From Morella rubra (lineage: Eukaryota > Streptophyta > Magnoliopsida > Fagales > Myricaceae): a DNA stretch of 64,000 bases. Made by a program: the position numbers and the translations under genes. The notes below the pieces were generated by a model. It saw only the letters and a program-made list of their open reading frames with translations, made no database searches and had not been told where the DNA came from. Location: NCBI GenBank assembly GCA_003952965.2, contig CM025850.1, positions 33,769,204 through 33,833,203 on the forward strand, written 5' to 3'. Every line of letters begins with the position of its first letter. The first letter of the stretch is position 1. Below are positions 46,470 through 58,985 of the stretch, piece by piece.

Positions 46470-49240
46470 ATAATGTCTCTCTAAGTGATTGCTCAGCCAA
46501 CAAGGAATGAATATGTAATAGCTCAAATCCCACCTTCGTAAAAGCACCTACGTAAGTTGTTAAACCAATTTAGGCCAATTAAAATGACTTGAACTTGCAC
46601 GATAGGTTCGGATCAAGATTACATTATTTTTCTTCCTTTCCTACTTTCAACCTCCACATAAAGAAAATATTGTTGCGTGCTTGGCATGGAGAGTGGCAAT
46701 AGAAAACAGAGGAAGAAGAAAGCTACAAATCTAAGTCAACCTTCTGCCCTTTACTTATCCATTTCGGATATTCTCTTTTAGAAGGCCACCATCACACAAT
46801 GATCCCCTAGAAAAATTGAAGCTGTTAGTGTTAGATACAATCGTGGGACCTCAACACTGCTTTGAATACGGGATACTATCCTGTTGGTAATCATTTCTAT
46901 TAAAAAAAAAAAAAAACCCAGAAAGAAAGAAAAATTTGATTTGCTTTGACTCCTATATTCCACTAATCAATACAATATATGCATCCCTATTGCCCCTAAA
47001 AGAAACTGACCAAGAAGATAAATAAATTTAACTTTTTTTTTAATTGGAACATAAGCACCAATTAGAAACGTCTTTAAGAAAAAAAAAATTATAATACTCT
47101 TTATATATATAAACAAAAATCAAATTGAATGTTGTAACTTTTACCTTGTCTAATTATATCTCATAAATTTTAAAATACATCAATCATAGCAGTTCGATTT
47201 CGCCGTTAAACTATACTAAAACTGATAGAAATACCCTCTAAAATAAAATTATTAAAATATTGATTGTTTTTTTTAAATGATATATAAATAAAATAATAAT
47301 ATTTCTAATGACCAAATAGAATAGAGAGCAAAGATTTATAATATTTCTAAAAAAGTAACTACATTCTCTACTAGAGGAAGCCCACCTAGCTACGATACAA
47401 ACACACACATATATATAAATCTTCTCGAGATATATGCACATGCGAAGACCAGTTCAAAGTTAATGAGAAGTAGGACTGAACGACTGAATGGAAAGTTGCT
47501 GACATAGTCTTCGAAATCAGATTGGCAGATTCTTTGAATAACGACTACTAGCTTGAATTAAGTTTGGGACCGAGTAAAATACTATTTTCTTGCAAGCTTT
47601 TTCTTGACTGAGATCTTCTACAGCAAATGATGGCTTGAAATATAAAACACCCAATGATGGAGCTAAATGGCCTCTCGATTCCATGTTGAAAATGCCTATT
47701 TTGATTTGAAGATCTTAAATTTGTATATTAATTACCTAAATGTATCCCCTTATCCACAATGGAGTTAGATTTTACAAAAAGAAAAAAAAAAGTTATTTTA
47801 TTTTTATTAATAGATTATAATCCTCTTTCTAGACGAATTAAATTGTATAATATTTGAACTTTCTTTTTTTGATAATGAGAAAGTCAGTCCAGTAAGTCCA
47901 TCGAAATAGAATTAATTTCAAGAGTTGATAAATCTCGAGCCGATATAGCCTCCAAGCCGAACCATAATAGTGATGCCAAAGAAATATTTACTTATGAGAG
48001 AGATTCAAACCTAAAACTTTAGAAAGAGCACACTTATAAATCCCACGTATGACCATCCAAGCTAACCCTATGAAATTACAATCTCATAATTGGTAAACAC
48101 ATTATTACAACTTGTTCTGCAGTTCAAATAGCAAAGGTGTTATTTAACCTTGTAAACACATCTTACACCGTCACTGGGTTTAGACGACCATAGTCAACAG
48201 TGAAAAAAGAACATTATCATATATCCGAGAATCCAACGGTTTAAAAAGACCGACAACTACCACCGCACATACACCGGTACATGTACACGTGTGACAAACT
48301 CCAAACCATAATAGCCATCGTGAGCTCTCCCAACACGACTGTCAACTGGTGATCAAACAAAACGAATTGCCGACGAGTCTGCTTTGTAATAAATTATAAA
48401 TTATTATATTAAAATATAAAATATTAATAAACTCTAGTTAAAAGTTGTTCTTCTTTCTTATTGAGTTTGAATTAATTTTTTAAATTTTTCATTAGACATA
48501 TTAGATATTTTAAAATTATTCTAAATAATAATAATAATAATGAACACAAGTAAAAACTTAAATTAAAACTACACAGTATTTAATTTAATCTCTAATTCTT
48601 AATTTTTTAAAAATAAAATAACGATAATTATAATAAATATAAAATAAAAGTATAAACTTAAAGTATAAAGTTTAAAAATTAAAAAGTTATAATAATAGTA
48701 CTTGTTAATTAATGGAAGGGAGGAAGAAGAACGGTAGGGCTTCAAATAAAAAAAATAAAGAAAAGTTAATGAAAAGAATAGTGAAAATATGGTATTTTGA
48801 GTTAATAGCTGAGAAGTTAGTTATAAAGAAAGAAAAATAATATAAGATCTTAAAAAAAGAAAAAAAAAGTTGATGAGAAGCAGAGCTAAAATAGGACTAA
48901 AAAAAATAAATTTATTAAATTTAAAAAGTTGAAAATCTAACTGCCTTTTTTGAAATTTAAAGTTAAAAGTTTAACGGAAAGTCATTTTGACGGTTAACGC
49001 CCCAAAAAAGTTTCGCCAACATTTTGGGTTCATTAAAGCTCCAAAAAAAATCCGCATGAATTTTGATTTCGTTCGGGTTAAGGTCCGATAAAATATCAGA
49101 ACAAAAAATAACTATTCTATCAGTTTCCATACCACCCATAAAAGAAAGACTTATTTTTTTATTTATTAAATTTAATACTGAACATAAATTATGAGTCTAT
49201 TAAATATTAAATAAAATAAGAAGTTACAGCAGTTTTTATT
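46470..49240. other. AT-rich gene-free spacer
   Basis: No gene supported. 47100-47270 is distantly related to the foldback arm at 23422. 48390-48980 is extremely AT-rich low-complexity sequence. Nothing else is recognised. Confidence 0.45.
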
Positions 49241-49292
49241 CGGAGCCTTAGGCGACAGCTTAGCTGCCTTTGCTTAGAGATGCCCCAGGTTG
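49241..49292. mobile_element. Possible hAT terminus
   Basis: GGAGCCTTAGGCGACAGC followed by GCTTAGAGATGCCCCAG looks like the right end of the same kind of hAT element as 19550-20274 (compare GGGCCTTAGGCAAGCGC). The matching left end was not located. Confidence 0.3.
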
Positions 49293-50009
49293 TTGGTTCC
49301 TTTATCAGCGATCAAGGTCAGCCGAGCCCAAGGCTGCAGTTATAGATGACTGCAGAGGAACCAAATTTTGGCTTCTACAAATTATCGGGTTCAAATATTC
49401 TATCAGTCTAATCTGTTCGCTTGTTGGAGCGCAAGAGGACAAATAAAGCTAGAAACGGGGTCAACCGTCTACCATCTTCGTCCATTGGCTTTGGTCCCTC
49501 AGGGTCTAAAAAGGCTTGCAAAGGAACTCCCGACGGCAGAGACCTTTTCTTTTTCTCTGTTCGCCAGCTTTTAATCTTTCATCTTGCCATAAAGGAACAA
49601 AAAGAAGCCCAAAGCAGAAAAGTTGCGCAAAAATCCATTTCGTGTTACCCAATCGCTACGGTCTCCAAAGAGAAAGTAGGTGATCTTTTTCGTGTTTCGA
49701 TTAGGATTCTGTTTTATTTTTTACTATTTTCCCCACTTGCTATCATTACCGAGCCTGTCGTTCAGAGAAGACTTTAGGGTGTTGGAAAATTTGCAACAAT
49801 CTTCAAGCTCAGAGAGAAGAGAGAGAGAGAGAGAGAGAAAGGGACTCTCTTTTCTTGGGTAACTAGGAAGGGGACTTTGTTTGGCATGAAGATCTGTTTT
49901 TCGTAGAAGCCCCAGTTGGTTTCAGTTCTGGTTCTCTCTGAATTTCAAGGTCCCTATTGTATCTGAAAGTCAAAGTCTTGGTGAGAGTTTGAGAGGTTCT
50001 GTGTTTTGG
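49293..50009 (+). promoter_or_regulatory. Promoter and 5' leader of the RLCK kinase gene
   Basis: About 700 bases before the kinase ATG, with a purine-rich (GA)n tract at about 49816-49840 that is typical of plant 5' leaders. Short open frames here have no recognisable product. Transcription start not determined. Confidence 0.4.
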
Positions 50010-52916
50010 ATGGGGACTTGCTGGAGCAAAGGGATTCAGGCAGTGACTCGTTCTTATTCAGGTACCTTTGTGTTTATTATTTTTGGGTTTAATTATGTGT
50101 GTGTGTGTTTTTTAACCTTTTTTCGGGTGCTTGATTAAGCTCTATGTGATTGAATATGCCTAGTTTCATATCTCGATTGCCTTCTAACTTGCTAGCTTAG
50201 TTGCCTTATGGTAATAGGTAATTTGAACTTTCTGTTACTGTAGTGAGAGTCTGATTTCTGCAGTTTGCTCTGCCTCTCATATTTTGGTTTAAATCTGATC
50301 TGGGTTAGTTTAAGAATAAGTAAATTTCGATGAGAGATCCTCTCAGGAATGAGTTTTGAAAGTGAAGAATATGGGATTGAGTTCCTCTCTGCATGCTTGT
50401 TGCACAACCGGATGCTGTAAATGTCCGGCGGATGTCCAAACCTTATCGCTGCCACTTATTGAGGAAGCTTATATGGAATTTTGTACTACTTTTAGGGACT
50501 TTGTGGTGGAAAACACTTTGATGATTTATGGTTTTATGTTGGCAATAATTTTGGTGATGATGGTGGGAATGTTGGTTTGTTTAGGGGCCTAAAACTTCCA
50601 AGTGAATGTTCACAGACATGTCTCAATGGCTTTCTTCTGTAGGGTTTAATTCAAAAATTGTGAGCAGAGATGGGAATGACTTGAGTAGCTCTAGTGGCAA
50701 GTTTTCAACGGCTTCCATGCCCATGACCCCTAGGAGTGAGTGTGAGATCTTGCAGGCTTGCAACTTGAAGAATTTCGGCTTCAGCGAACTCAAAATGGCC
50801 ACAAGAAACTTCCGCCCTGATAGTGTATTAGGAGAGGGTGGGTTTGGTTCAGTATTTAAGGGGTGGATTGATGAGCACTCGCTCTCAGCTACCAGGCCAG
50901 GGACTGGCGTAGTGATTGCAGTAAAGAGGCTCAACCAAGAAGGGCTCCAAGGTCACAAGGAATGGCTGGTCTGTATTACTTCCTTCTTAGTTCTTTATTC
51001 TTCTTTCGTAGACTGCATTTTTTTGATCTTGGAACGTGAATGTTATGAATGTAGGTCAGAATTGCTAGTTTTAATCAAGGAACTCTGCCTTATAAAGATG
51101 TTTTATGAAAGGGTCATCTATATGATGTCACCCATTTTGCCTTGATACGATTGACAGGTGCATGCAGCCAATTCAATTGGCATTGCATGTTCATTCCTTT
51201 GCCTGTCAATCAGCCAATGCAGTTGGTATTGCATGTTCATTCGTTTTGCGGGGACCCGTTGGATTGGCAAGTTTGCAATGTGCAAATGCCAATAACATTA
51301 GAATATCCTTAATGAGCAGAGTGGGTGCTTTTCTTTGTATTTTGGACGTGCAGGCAGAAATCAACTATCTTGGGCAACTGCGTCATCCTAATCTTGTAAA
51401 GTTGATTGGTTACTGCCTGGAGGATGATCATCGACTTCTGGTATATGAGTTCATGCCGAAGGGCAGTATGGAAAATCATCTATTTAGAAGTGAGTTTTGG
51501 ATTCTCTTCAATACTCAAGCTATGAAAGAAAATTAAACTTCATGATTCTGTTGTTTCTTAAAGATGTGCATACTTTAATTGTGATTTTGAATTATTGTTG
51601 AAGCAGGGGGTTCTCACTTCCAGCCACTCTCTTGGAGCGTCAGAATGAAAGTTGCTCTTGGTGCTGCAAAGGGACTTGCTTTTCTTCACAATGCAGAATC
51701 GCAAGTTATATATCGTGACTTCAAGACTTCTAATATCCTGCTTGATTCAGTATGTGGTCTGGGAAGCCCATTTGATCATTTTTTGCTTGATTTTAGGATC
51801 CAATCGGACTTATTTTCTGTCACTGCATTTGTCGCTATGAATCCACAGCATTACGATGCAAAGCTTTCTGATTTTGGGCTGGCCAGGGATGGACCAACTG
51901 GTGATAAAAGCCATGTCTCCACTAGGATTTTGGGAACCTTCGGATATGCTGCTCCGGAGTATCTAGCCACAGGTACTCTTTCAAGATGAATGTTTTTTCA
52001 ATATAATCATTGATCTATGCGAGCTAAAACTCTACTCTGTATCTGTATACTTCTGCACTTTAGGTAATGGGATGGTTTGATTATATGTAACTGCTAGATG
52101 TCATTCCGTCTATTGCAAACCCAAATTTCTGTGCAAAATGAATGGTTTTCCATCTCTCATCATACCATTAGAAGGCTTTATAGAGCCTATAGCTTGAGAA
52201 TTGGATAGTTGTATTAGTGAGGTCCTGTCTGGAAATCGTTGGACCTATTTGCTTATCAGTTTTACTCTCTAACGGCTTATTGTCATTATCTTTCCCCAGC
52301 CTAGAGGGATGAAGATTAGTTTATATGCATTATGTTTTGTATATTATATTCGATGAATTTACTTTGTTAGGTTTTGTAACTGTATTGGGATTCATTGCTG
52401 GATGTATTGATGTGTACAAAACAGAATCAGTGTATTTAGCATTCTGATGACTAATTGCATGAATATTGGATAGGTCATCTGACTGCGAAAAGTGACATAT
52501 ATAGCTTTGGAGTTGTGCTTCTAGAGATGTTATCTGGACGTCGATCCATAGACAAGAACCGGCCTTCTGGACAACACAACCTCGTGGAGTGGGCAAAACC
52601 TTGCCTGACCAGTAAACGTAAGATTTTCCGTGTTCTGGATCCCCGGATTGTAGGCCAGTATTCACTGGACGAGGCTCTAAAGGCGGGCAACCTTGCACTC
52701 CAATGCCTTGCTGTGGAACCCAAGAACAGGCCCAATATGGATGATGTCGTAGCAGAATTGGAGGAGCTTCAGGACACACCAGGAAGTAATCAAGAAGATC
52801 ACCCTGTAAATGTTCATAGTCAACCCAGTGGTGACCCTGGATCATGCAGAAGCGCGGAGGAGGCTTCTAAGTTCACCATTTACCCAAGGCCCTCTGCTTC
52901 TCTGGTTTGTGCTTGA
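50010..52916 (+). CDS. PBL: Receptor-like cytoplasmic kinase, RLCK-VII / PBL (APK1-like)
   Basis: Exons 50010-50061, 50643-50968, 51354-51489, 51607-51749, 51849-51972 and 52474-52916; all GT-AG and in frame, 407 aa. The N terminus MGTCWSKG has Gly2 and Cys4, a myristoylation/palmitoylation signal for plasma-membrane anchoring. Kinase parts: Gly-rich loop [11 protein letters not shown] (81-91), lysine K112 in IAVKRL, catalytic loop [14 protein letters not shown] with D209, DFG at 227-229, activation segment [14 protein letters not shown], then [18 protein letters not shown]. Family members relay signals from immune and growth receptors by Ser/Thr phosphorylation. Closest in style to PBL9/PBL10/PBL11; the individual orthologue cannot be fixed. 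The activation loop has GTFGY where most members have GTYGY. Intact. Confidence 0.95.
51167..51250. repeat. 46-bp tandem repeat in kinase intron 2
   Basis: GCCAATTCAATTGG followed by CATTGCATGTTCATTC at 51167 recurs as GCCAATGCAGTTGG then TATTGCATGTTCATTC at 51213. Intronic, no coding meaning. Confidence 0.7.
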
Positions 52917-54398
52917 GGGAAGAGTTTTTTTTTTTTTTTTTTTTTTGTGCAGCTGATATATATTTTTCAGTTTTGAAGGAGTCTTGGCGGAATTCGGAAA
53001 AGAGTTTCAGATGTTTCAGGCATGGGTTATGACCATGTTTCTTCAAGCATTGTACAGTTTTTGCATTTTCCAATACTGTGTTTATCATATGATTGGAACC
53101 ACTGTTGGTACATATATAGTTTAGCCAATTTCGAAGTCTGTCTGAGTCTCTGTTTTTGGGGGATGGAAGTGATTATGTTTCTTCTATTGGAGTTTGAGGC
53201 AGGAAGTCCCCCATTTCCTGATGATTTTGTATGTGAAAGCCATCTTAATCAGTATATTGAAGATTATAGTATCTGGGCCTAGCTTATAAAACCAGTATCG
53301 GGGAAAACAACAAATGAGGAAGAATGACAACATTTTTTATGTCCGAAGAATTTGACAAGGTTCGTGAATCCATTAATTTGTATATGATATACCCTGATCG
53401 ATCTAAGTAATTCTACACAATGGATGTAAAGCCCAAAATAAATATTCTCCAAAGCTAGTTGTCAATCGGCAATTCCATGCCATTGTTCTAGAATTGTGTC
53501 CACATTTTGCACTTGTCAATTAGAACTTCATCGAACAGTTGATGGACGAAATTAATATATATATACTGCACAACTCGAAAACTAAAAGCACCTTTTGATC
53601 AAAGCTAATGATGAAGAGATCAGCTGTGACGCAGGAAACGACGTGGGACATCTAACAAAAGAAATTTGATCAAGTGCTGCTCCCCTCACGTTAGAACAGA
53701 TTGGGGGAGTTCTTGCGGAATATTTTTGATCAAGTACTGACAGCTACTTCTCCTTAAAAAAGAATTGAAAAATATTAAAATTTGCAAGGTCAAGACGTGT
53801 TCGAGAATAAATCTATTTGTTGATGGTAGATAGGAGCACCATTAATTAACCTATTCTTTAATGCTGTATACATCTACACGCCTATTCATCTATATAGTGT
53901 ACTGGGACACGCACATGGACTTCCTCTTATGAGGAGAGAGAGGAAAACGACCATGGAAGAGACTTAATTGAAAAGGGAAGTTAATTAGCGAGGGGCATGT
54001 CCATTACCTAGCATTACAGTTCCACGAAGTTCCCAATCTCAGCATATTCCAACTACAATTCAAAATTTCAAGGGTTCTTTTGGGAATACAGTGTTCAAGT
54101 TTTCTTCTGGACTCAACGGTCCTGCCATGGAGTTGATCAGCATCACGATAGGGAACCTGAACTTACTGTACGAGGGAACCGGTCCATCGGAGGCCTATAA
54201 TAAAGATAAAATAGAAAAAAGGAATAAACTTATCTCGTACTTAGAAGCAACCAACCCAGGAAGAAGCCTACCCCATTAATACCATGAGTACTTAACTTCA
54301 AGAGACGAGATTAGAAGAATCAAATTTCATCCTCTTCGAAGTCTTCATCATCATCATCGTCTTCTTCTACGCACAAGCACCCAGAGAGAGAGAGAGAT
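52917..54398. other. Kinase 3' flank and spacer
   Basis: Kinase 3' UTR (T-run at 52926-52946) followed by spacer. No gene supported. The 100 bases before 54399, with TCATCATCATC and GAGAGAGAG tracts, are the likely leader of the C2-domain gene. Confidence 0.5.
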
Positions 54399-54967
54399 AT
54401 GGCCAGTGGTATATTGGAGGTCTTGCTGGTTGATGCAGAAGGCATTCGAGACAAAGATTTCATCGGTAACCTTTCAACTTGCTTTCACTAGCTACAATTC
54501 ATTTGTCATGGTATTACTTGGAATCTTCTTTTGTCTTTTCCATCTGCTTTGGGTTGATTAACTACTTAGAATCCTAGCCCAAAATTAATGGCTAGCTAGA
54601 TGATATTTATGCTGCCTAAATGATTTGATGTACAGAGAAGATGAATCCCTACCTGGTCATGCGATATGGGAATCAAGAGTGCACGAGCGACTTGGCTAGA
54701 GGTAGGCCAATATTAAATATTATTCCCTCATATATGTGAGCGCCTACATAGTTGCAAGCGCATCATCATTTGTTTTGTTGGACTTTTGGTTATTTGAAAA
54801 GATGGTGATCGAATTCTATAGGAGAAGGAAAGAAACGCGTATGGAACGAGAAATTTACGTTCAAGGCCGAGTACCCGGGTGATGAAGATCACAAGTATAA
54901 GCTTACTTTTGAAATTATGGACAAGCACAGACACTCCGACAAAGATGTCTGTGTTGCCAAACTACGT

Positions 54968-55029
<62 letters not shown>

Positions 55030-55242
55030 GCCTTTCTGGTTATACCTTTTTGGTTCTTAACGGATTCATCATTTGAACTCTGGACTGGATCTCCATGTGC
55101 AGAATTTATCTGAAGGATGTTGTGTCGCTGGGGGTGGAGACAGGGAAGATGGAACTTCGACGTGGGAAGTACAGAGTTGTTCTCCCAGACAAGACCTATT
55201 CCGGAGAGATCTGTGTTGGAGTTACTTGCACTGCAAATGTGT
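54399..55242 (+). CDS. Small C2-domain protein (elicitor-responsive / phloem-protein type), possibly broken
   Basis: Exons 54399-54465 (MASGILEVLLVDAEGIRDKD), 54636-54701 (EKMNPYLVMRYGNQ), 54822-54965 (KKRVWNEKFTFKAEYPG, FEIMDKHRHSDKDVCVAKL) and a last exon from about 55103 ending at 55242 (IYLKDVVSLGVETGKMELR, YRVVLPDKTYSGEICVGV). Together a single C2 domain of the elicitor-responsive-protein type, about 140 aa, expected to bind phospholipid with or without calcium. The first three joins are GT-AG and in frame. The fourth is not: exon 3 ends one base into a codon at its only sensible GT, while the only AG before exon 4 gives the wrong phase and a stop after QFI. Either a frameshift, a sequence error or a non-standard site. 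Intron 3 is mostly microsatellite. Confidence 0.7.
54971..55030. repeat. (CT)n-(TA)n compound microsatellite
   Basis: About 20 CT units followed by about 8 TA units filling most of the last intron of the C2-domain gene. Confidence 0.95.
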
Positions 55243-55914
55243 GAACAAATTTGCGCCCACCATGTCAGCGTCGTCTTCCTTTATGGAAGTCGTTTTTGCC
55301 GTGTTCCCTACTTACCAACGATGTACTTTCTACTTCTTCTTTTTTCTTTTTTTAACGATGTACTTTCTACTTATTTGTGCTCGAGCTTCATTCAATAAAA
55401 GATTGGGCTTCAGCGTGAGCTCCATTTCAACATTGATTTACGGGCTTGTTGAAGCCCTATTGGATTGGGCCAGACCAATTAAGATTGGGCCCCAGTCCCC
55501 ATCAATTAGTCCAAAAGCTCATTAACAAGGCTTAACCAGACCAATTTTAAAATTGGGTCAATCATACAAAATTTGGGCCAACTGAACAGAACTCTTGGAT
55601 TATTGGATCCATGAGCCTAGCCCATTGCAGACCCAATTCAATTTCAAGCTGATTCGAAGCGAGACCCAGATGATAATTGTTTGGAGCACAACTTGTGCAA
55701 ATTAACAATGTTACGAACAAAAGAACATGAAAATGCCTCCATGGTCTTTTGAAAGCTTAGATGTCAAAAACGCCGCCAAATTTGTGTTCAGCTTTCCGTC
55801 AGTTTGTTGGTTTAAAAAATTAAGAGAAATTATTTCATGTCATTTTAGAATTGAGACAAGTGCTTTTAAGATGCAAATCATATCTCTCTCTTGTGAATTC
55901 AAAGCTCCAATTTA
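55243..55914. other. C2-gene 3' flank, no other gene
   Basis: 3' UTR of the C2 gene and spacer with a cluster of TTGGGCC/AATTGGGTC phrases at 55480-55620, which look repeat-derived. No coding region recognised. Confidence 0.4.
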
Positions 55915-56100
55915 GGAAAATTTCAATTTTTAATCCTTAGGTTTTACCCATTTTATTAAATAGTCACTGAGTCTTAAAAATTTAAATTTCAATCATTAAA
56001 TGTTTAACCTCTCAAACTTTAATCCTTCCATCAATGAATCCTTAGCTCACCCAAGGATAGAACCCTACACGTCAACTTCTTTGCCCACGTCACTGTTTTT
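55915..56100. mobile_element. MULE TIR-like fragment
   Basis: TAGGAAAATTTCAATTTTTA then ATCCTTAGGTTTTACCCA, and later CACGTCAACTTC, follow the order of the big MULE's TIR (GGAAAATTAGC, TTAGGTTTTGGGCAC, GACACGTCAGC). No opposite end was found nearby, so this is a fragment or a diverged relative. Confidence 0.4.
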
Positions 56101-56285
56101 TTCCACGCACTCAGCCCACTAAGCTGAAACCGGTTAACTCGGACGTAAATCGCCCAACAGCTCGCCCGACTCACCTCCTTGGTCCTCGTTAAAGTTCCAC
56201 CGCTGATATTTCTCCCTTTGTATTTTGCCTCACCTCACCGAGTTATTTTGAAGTTATTGATTGCTGCTAAATAATTAACCAACAA

Positions 56286-56355
56286 GCTGTCTTATAGTTC
56301 AGCCGGTAGAGCGCGTGATTTTAATATCATTTTAGATTTGAGACTCGTGTATTAA
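56286..56355 (+). pseudogene. Degenerate tRNA-Lys copy
   Basis: GCTGTCTTATAGTTCAGCC then GGTAGAGCGCGTGATTTTAA keeps the acceptor, D arm and part of the anticodon arm, but the T arm (GGTTCGATTCC in the intact gene) is lost. Confidence 0.8.
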
Positions 56356-56427
56356 AAAGTAAATCACATCCCTCCGTTTTGAAATTATTTTGAACCTTAT
56401 TGATTGCTTCAAGCAATTAACCAACAA

Positions 56428-56500
56428 GCCGTCTTAGCTCAGCTGGTAGAGCGCGTGGCTTTTAACCACGTGGTCGTGGGTTCGATTCCCACAGACGGCG
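56428..56500 (+). tRNA. trnK-UUU: tRNA-Lys (anticodon UUU)
   Basis: 73 nt without intron. Acceptor stem GCCGTCT pairs with AGACGGC, D arm GCTCAGCTGGTAGAGC, anticodon stem CGTGG/CCACG with loop CTTTTAA (anticodon 56461-56463), T arm GTGGG/CCCAC with TTCGATT, discriminator G. A short T-run (about 56528) downstream can serve as Pol III terminator. Sequence matches the standard plant nuclear tRNA-Lys. Confidence 0.98.
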
Positions 56501-58629
56501 TAGTCCCTTTAGTTGCGTGCCTAATTCTTTTTAGGGATTCTGCCCATGGCCGTAACAAAATATTTGCCCAGGATTAATAAGCCCACTTGCAAAATGTTGA
56601 GGGCCCTTTTGCGAACTACAAATCGTCAGTGATAATACTGGAAAAGCAAACCAAGGACGACTCAACTTGTCTTTTAACATTCACCGTTTCAGAGGCTGCT
56701 CTGCCACTTTTACATGTCACCTTTTACATCGACTCAACAGAAGTAGAGCAAATCTACGCAAACTCCAACGGCAAATACTTTGTAAATCCGGGGAACCATT
56801 AGCGTTAGGGTAAATTTTCAGTGCAAATTGATGGCGCAAGCTTTTAGAAGGATTCACAACCTCAAGCATATCGATCATTTTGCATTTGATTCAGGTTCCC
56901 TTATCATCTGTCCCTATAAGACCACAAAACCCATTTCTGAGAGATTCTTTAAATTTCCCCCACCACTTAACTAACACACAGACAAAAGCGAAAACATAAA
57001 CGATCGGCTTTTTATCGAGCACTTCCTCTGCAAAGCCAAAGCAAGGATACCTACACCATCTCAAGTGGCGGTGCATCATCCGAATAGGATTAAAGAAGCA
57101 AATCCGAACATTGCGCAGTAGGTCCCGCGTAGCCTGTTGGTACGCTCCGAAAGTTTTTTCCTTTATGTATGATAAGGTATAAGTTCTACCCTTTTTCTAC
57201 AGACCATACAGGGTTTTCCTCTTTTGACGTAAAAGATATGGCCACAGAACCTAGCACCGGCCTAATATTTCCTCCCAAGACGAGCCGCATTTGTAGGTCG
57301 TATACCGAAAATGCATGCGTGTGGTGTCCACTAGATGAAGAAATTAAGCAGGCGCTTTGGATAGCCAGCTTGTTCGTTTTGGGGGGTGGCAAACTATGAA
57401 ATGGACAGAACTTCGTAGGGGCATCTTGACGGACAAAGTTGCCGTGAAAGCAAATGTGCATGTTGATTTATTTGTCTACCTTGGTTTCTGAGTTAAAACT
57501 TGATGGGTTCCTAGGTGGCTGTACAAAAAGCAATTCGCCCTCACAAGGCCCACAACTCTGAGCGAAAATAACAAGACAGAAACCAATCCAATCTTAATTG
57601 CGCATTGGAGAGTAAAGACGAAGGCTTTGAGCCATTTACCCATAAAAAGAAACAAATCCCCAACAAAAAAGAGTGTAAAGTTTTGGAGATTAGTATCTCG
57701 TATAGGGCTAAGTCTCAGTGGGTTTCTTAAACTTCCGGAAGCTTGATGGAGAAAATATGGAGCACTGGAAATCAGGGTATTTTATATTCAAAAAAAGCTC
57801 CAAAAAATACGGAAAGAAGCTCAGGATTCGGGATTCCGGAAAAAGAAAAAGAAAAAGATGAAACGAGGTCTGAAAAAGAGGTATAACAAGTACCAAGAGA
57901 AGAAAATAAATCGACAAGCTTTTGCCTACTCGTGACTGTGGAGTGGCACATGCTGTCCTTAGCAGCCACCGACAACTGGGGAGTCTAATTGCAGTGCCCT
58001 CTTGCTTTGCAGAATGAGCACCTGACAGCTAGTGGGTGTTCTTTCCCCCATTATCTCCATTTTATCATTGGTGAATGATACAGGGTGAAATACAGTAGCA
58101 CCTCCGTTTCTTTCTGTATACAAACTCAAAACATATTGTTTGATTTAAACTCATCAAATGTTAACCCGTCTCAGATCGTTTAACGCTTGTAGGGATAAGC
58201 CCGGCGTCACTAATTTAGGGCCCTTCAATCTTCGGTCTTTTGGCAAACACATGTCCTGCTGCCTGCCAGCACAACGGGCACCAGTACCCATGAAATTACA
58301 TGGAAAAAGTTGTTCACGCATGACGCAGTTCCCTTGGTACTTAAATAGCTGTTATATCCACGCTTTCTCCCATTGCATCACTCGCCGTAGAAGCCAAAGT
58401 CATTATTTCAACGTATAACACACGTCTGCTGGATCGAGTGAAATTTCATGTTGGATTTGTTTTTTTTTTTTTAAAGGTGTCCTGGTCAGCGTACGCGTAT
58501 TTACGTAATATTTGAGAATAATGCTCGGTTCAAAAGTTTAGATTTTGAATCTTTTAAAATTATAATATTAATATTATTCTTACACGTACATTAATATAAT
58601 TATTTATTACTTTTTTTACAAATAACAAT
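56501..58629. other. Spacer without recognised genes
   Basis: Short open frames (for example 56587-56802 and 57169-57399) show no family resemblance. The sequence is of ordinary composition. It may hold unannotated non-coding transcripts; nothing can be supported. Confidence 0.4.
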
Positions 58630-58985
58630 TAGGGCCGGCTGAAAGGGTAGCCCTTACCTTCTAGCAAGGCCCCAAATTGTTTGATTAGGAAGGAAAAAAA
58701 AAGGCTTAAGTAAGAATGAAATTTAGTGAAACAAAAATATACTTTATATATAAAGCTTTATTTTATGAAATATCTTTTGTATTAAGGCCTCAAAAATTGT
58801 CTGTGCTCAAAATTCATAGGTAGCTCTATTTTGTGAAAAAAATTTATTTAATTTTTATTACATACAATACAAGAGCATTTTAAATTAAATATCTATTTAA
58901 AATATATTTTTTATTATATTCAAAAATAAAAAGGCCTAACTTTTAATCTCTATTTTAGGTCTCTATTTTTATTAAGCCGACTCTA
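58630..58985. mobile_element. hAT-type MITE, 356 bp
   Basis: Terminal repeats TAGGGCCGGCT (58630) and AGCCGACTCTA (ending 58985, inverse TAGAGTCGGCT). The 8-bp flanks ATAACAAT (58622-58629) and ACAACAAT (58986-58993) differ by one base. AT-rich, non-coding. Confidence 0.65.

Larger units (their letters stand above)
56240..56500 (+). repeat. Tandem duplication that includes a tRNA gene
   Basis: 56240-~56375 and ~56378-56500 align: TTATTTTGAAGTTATTGATTG against TTATTTTGAACCTTATTGATTG, then AATTAACCAACAAGC and the tRNA body. The left copy's tRNA is degenerate, the right is intact. Confidence 0.8.

Noticed and set aside
56587-56802. 71-codon plus-strand open frame
   Set aside because: No recognisable domain, no splice or promoter context; compatible with chance.
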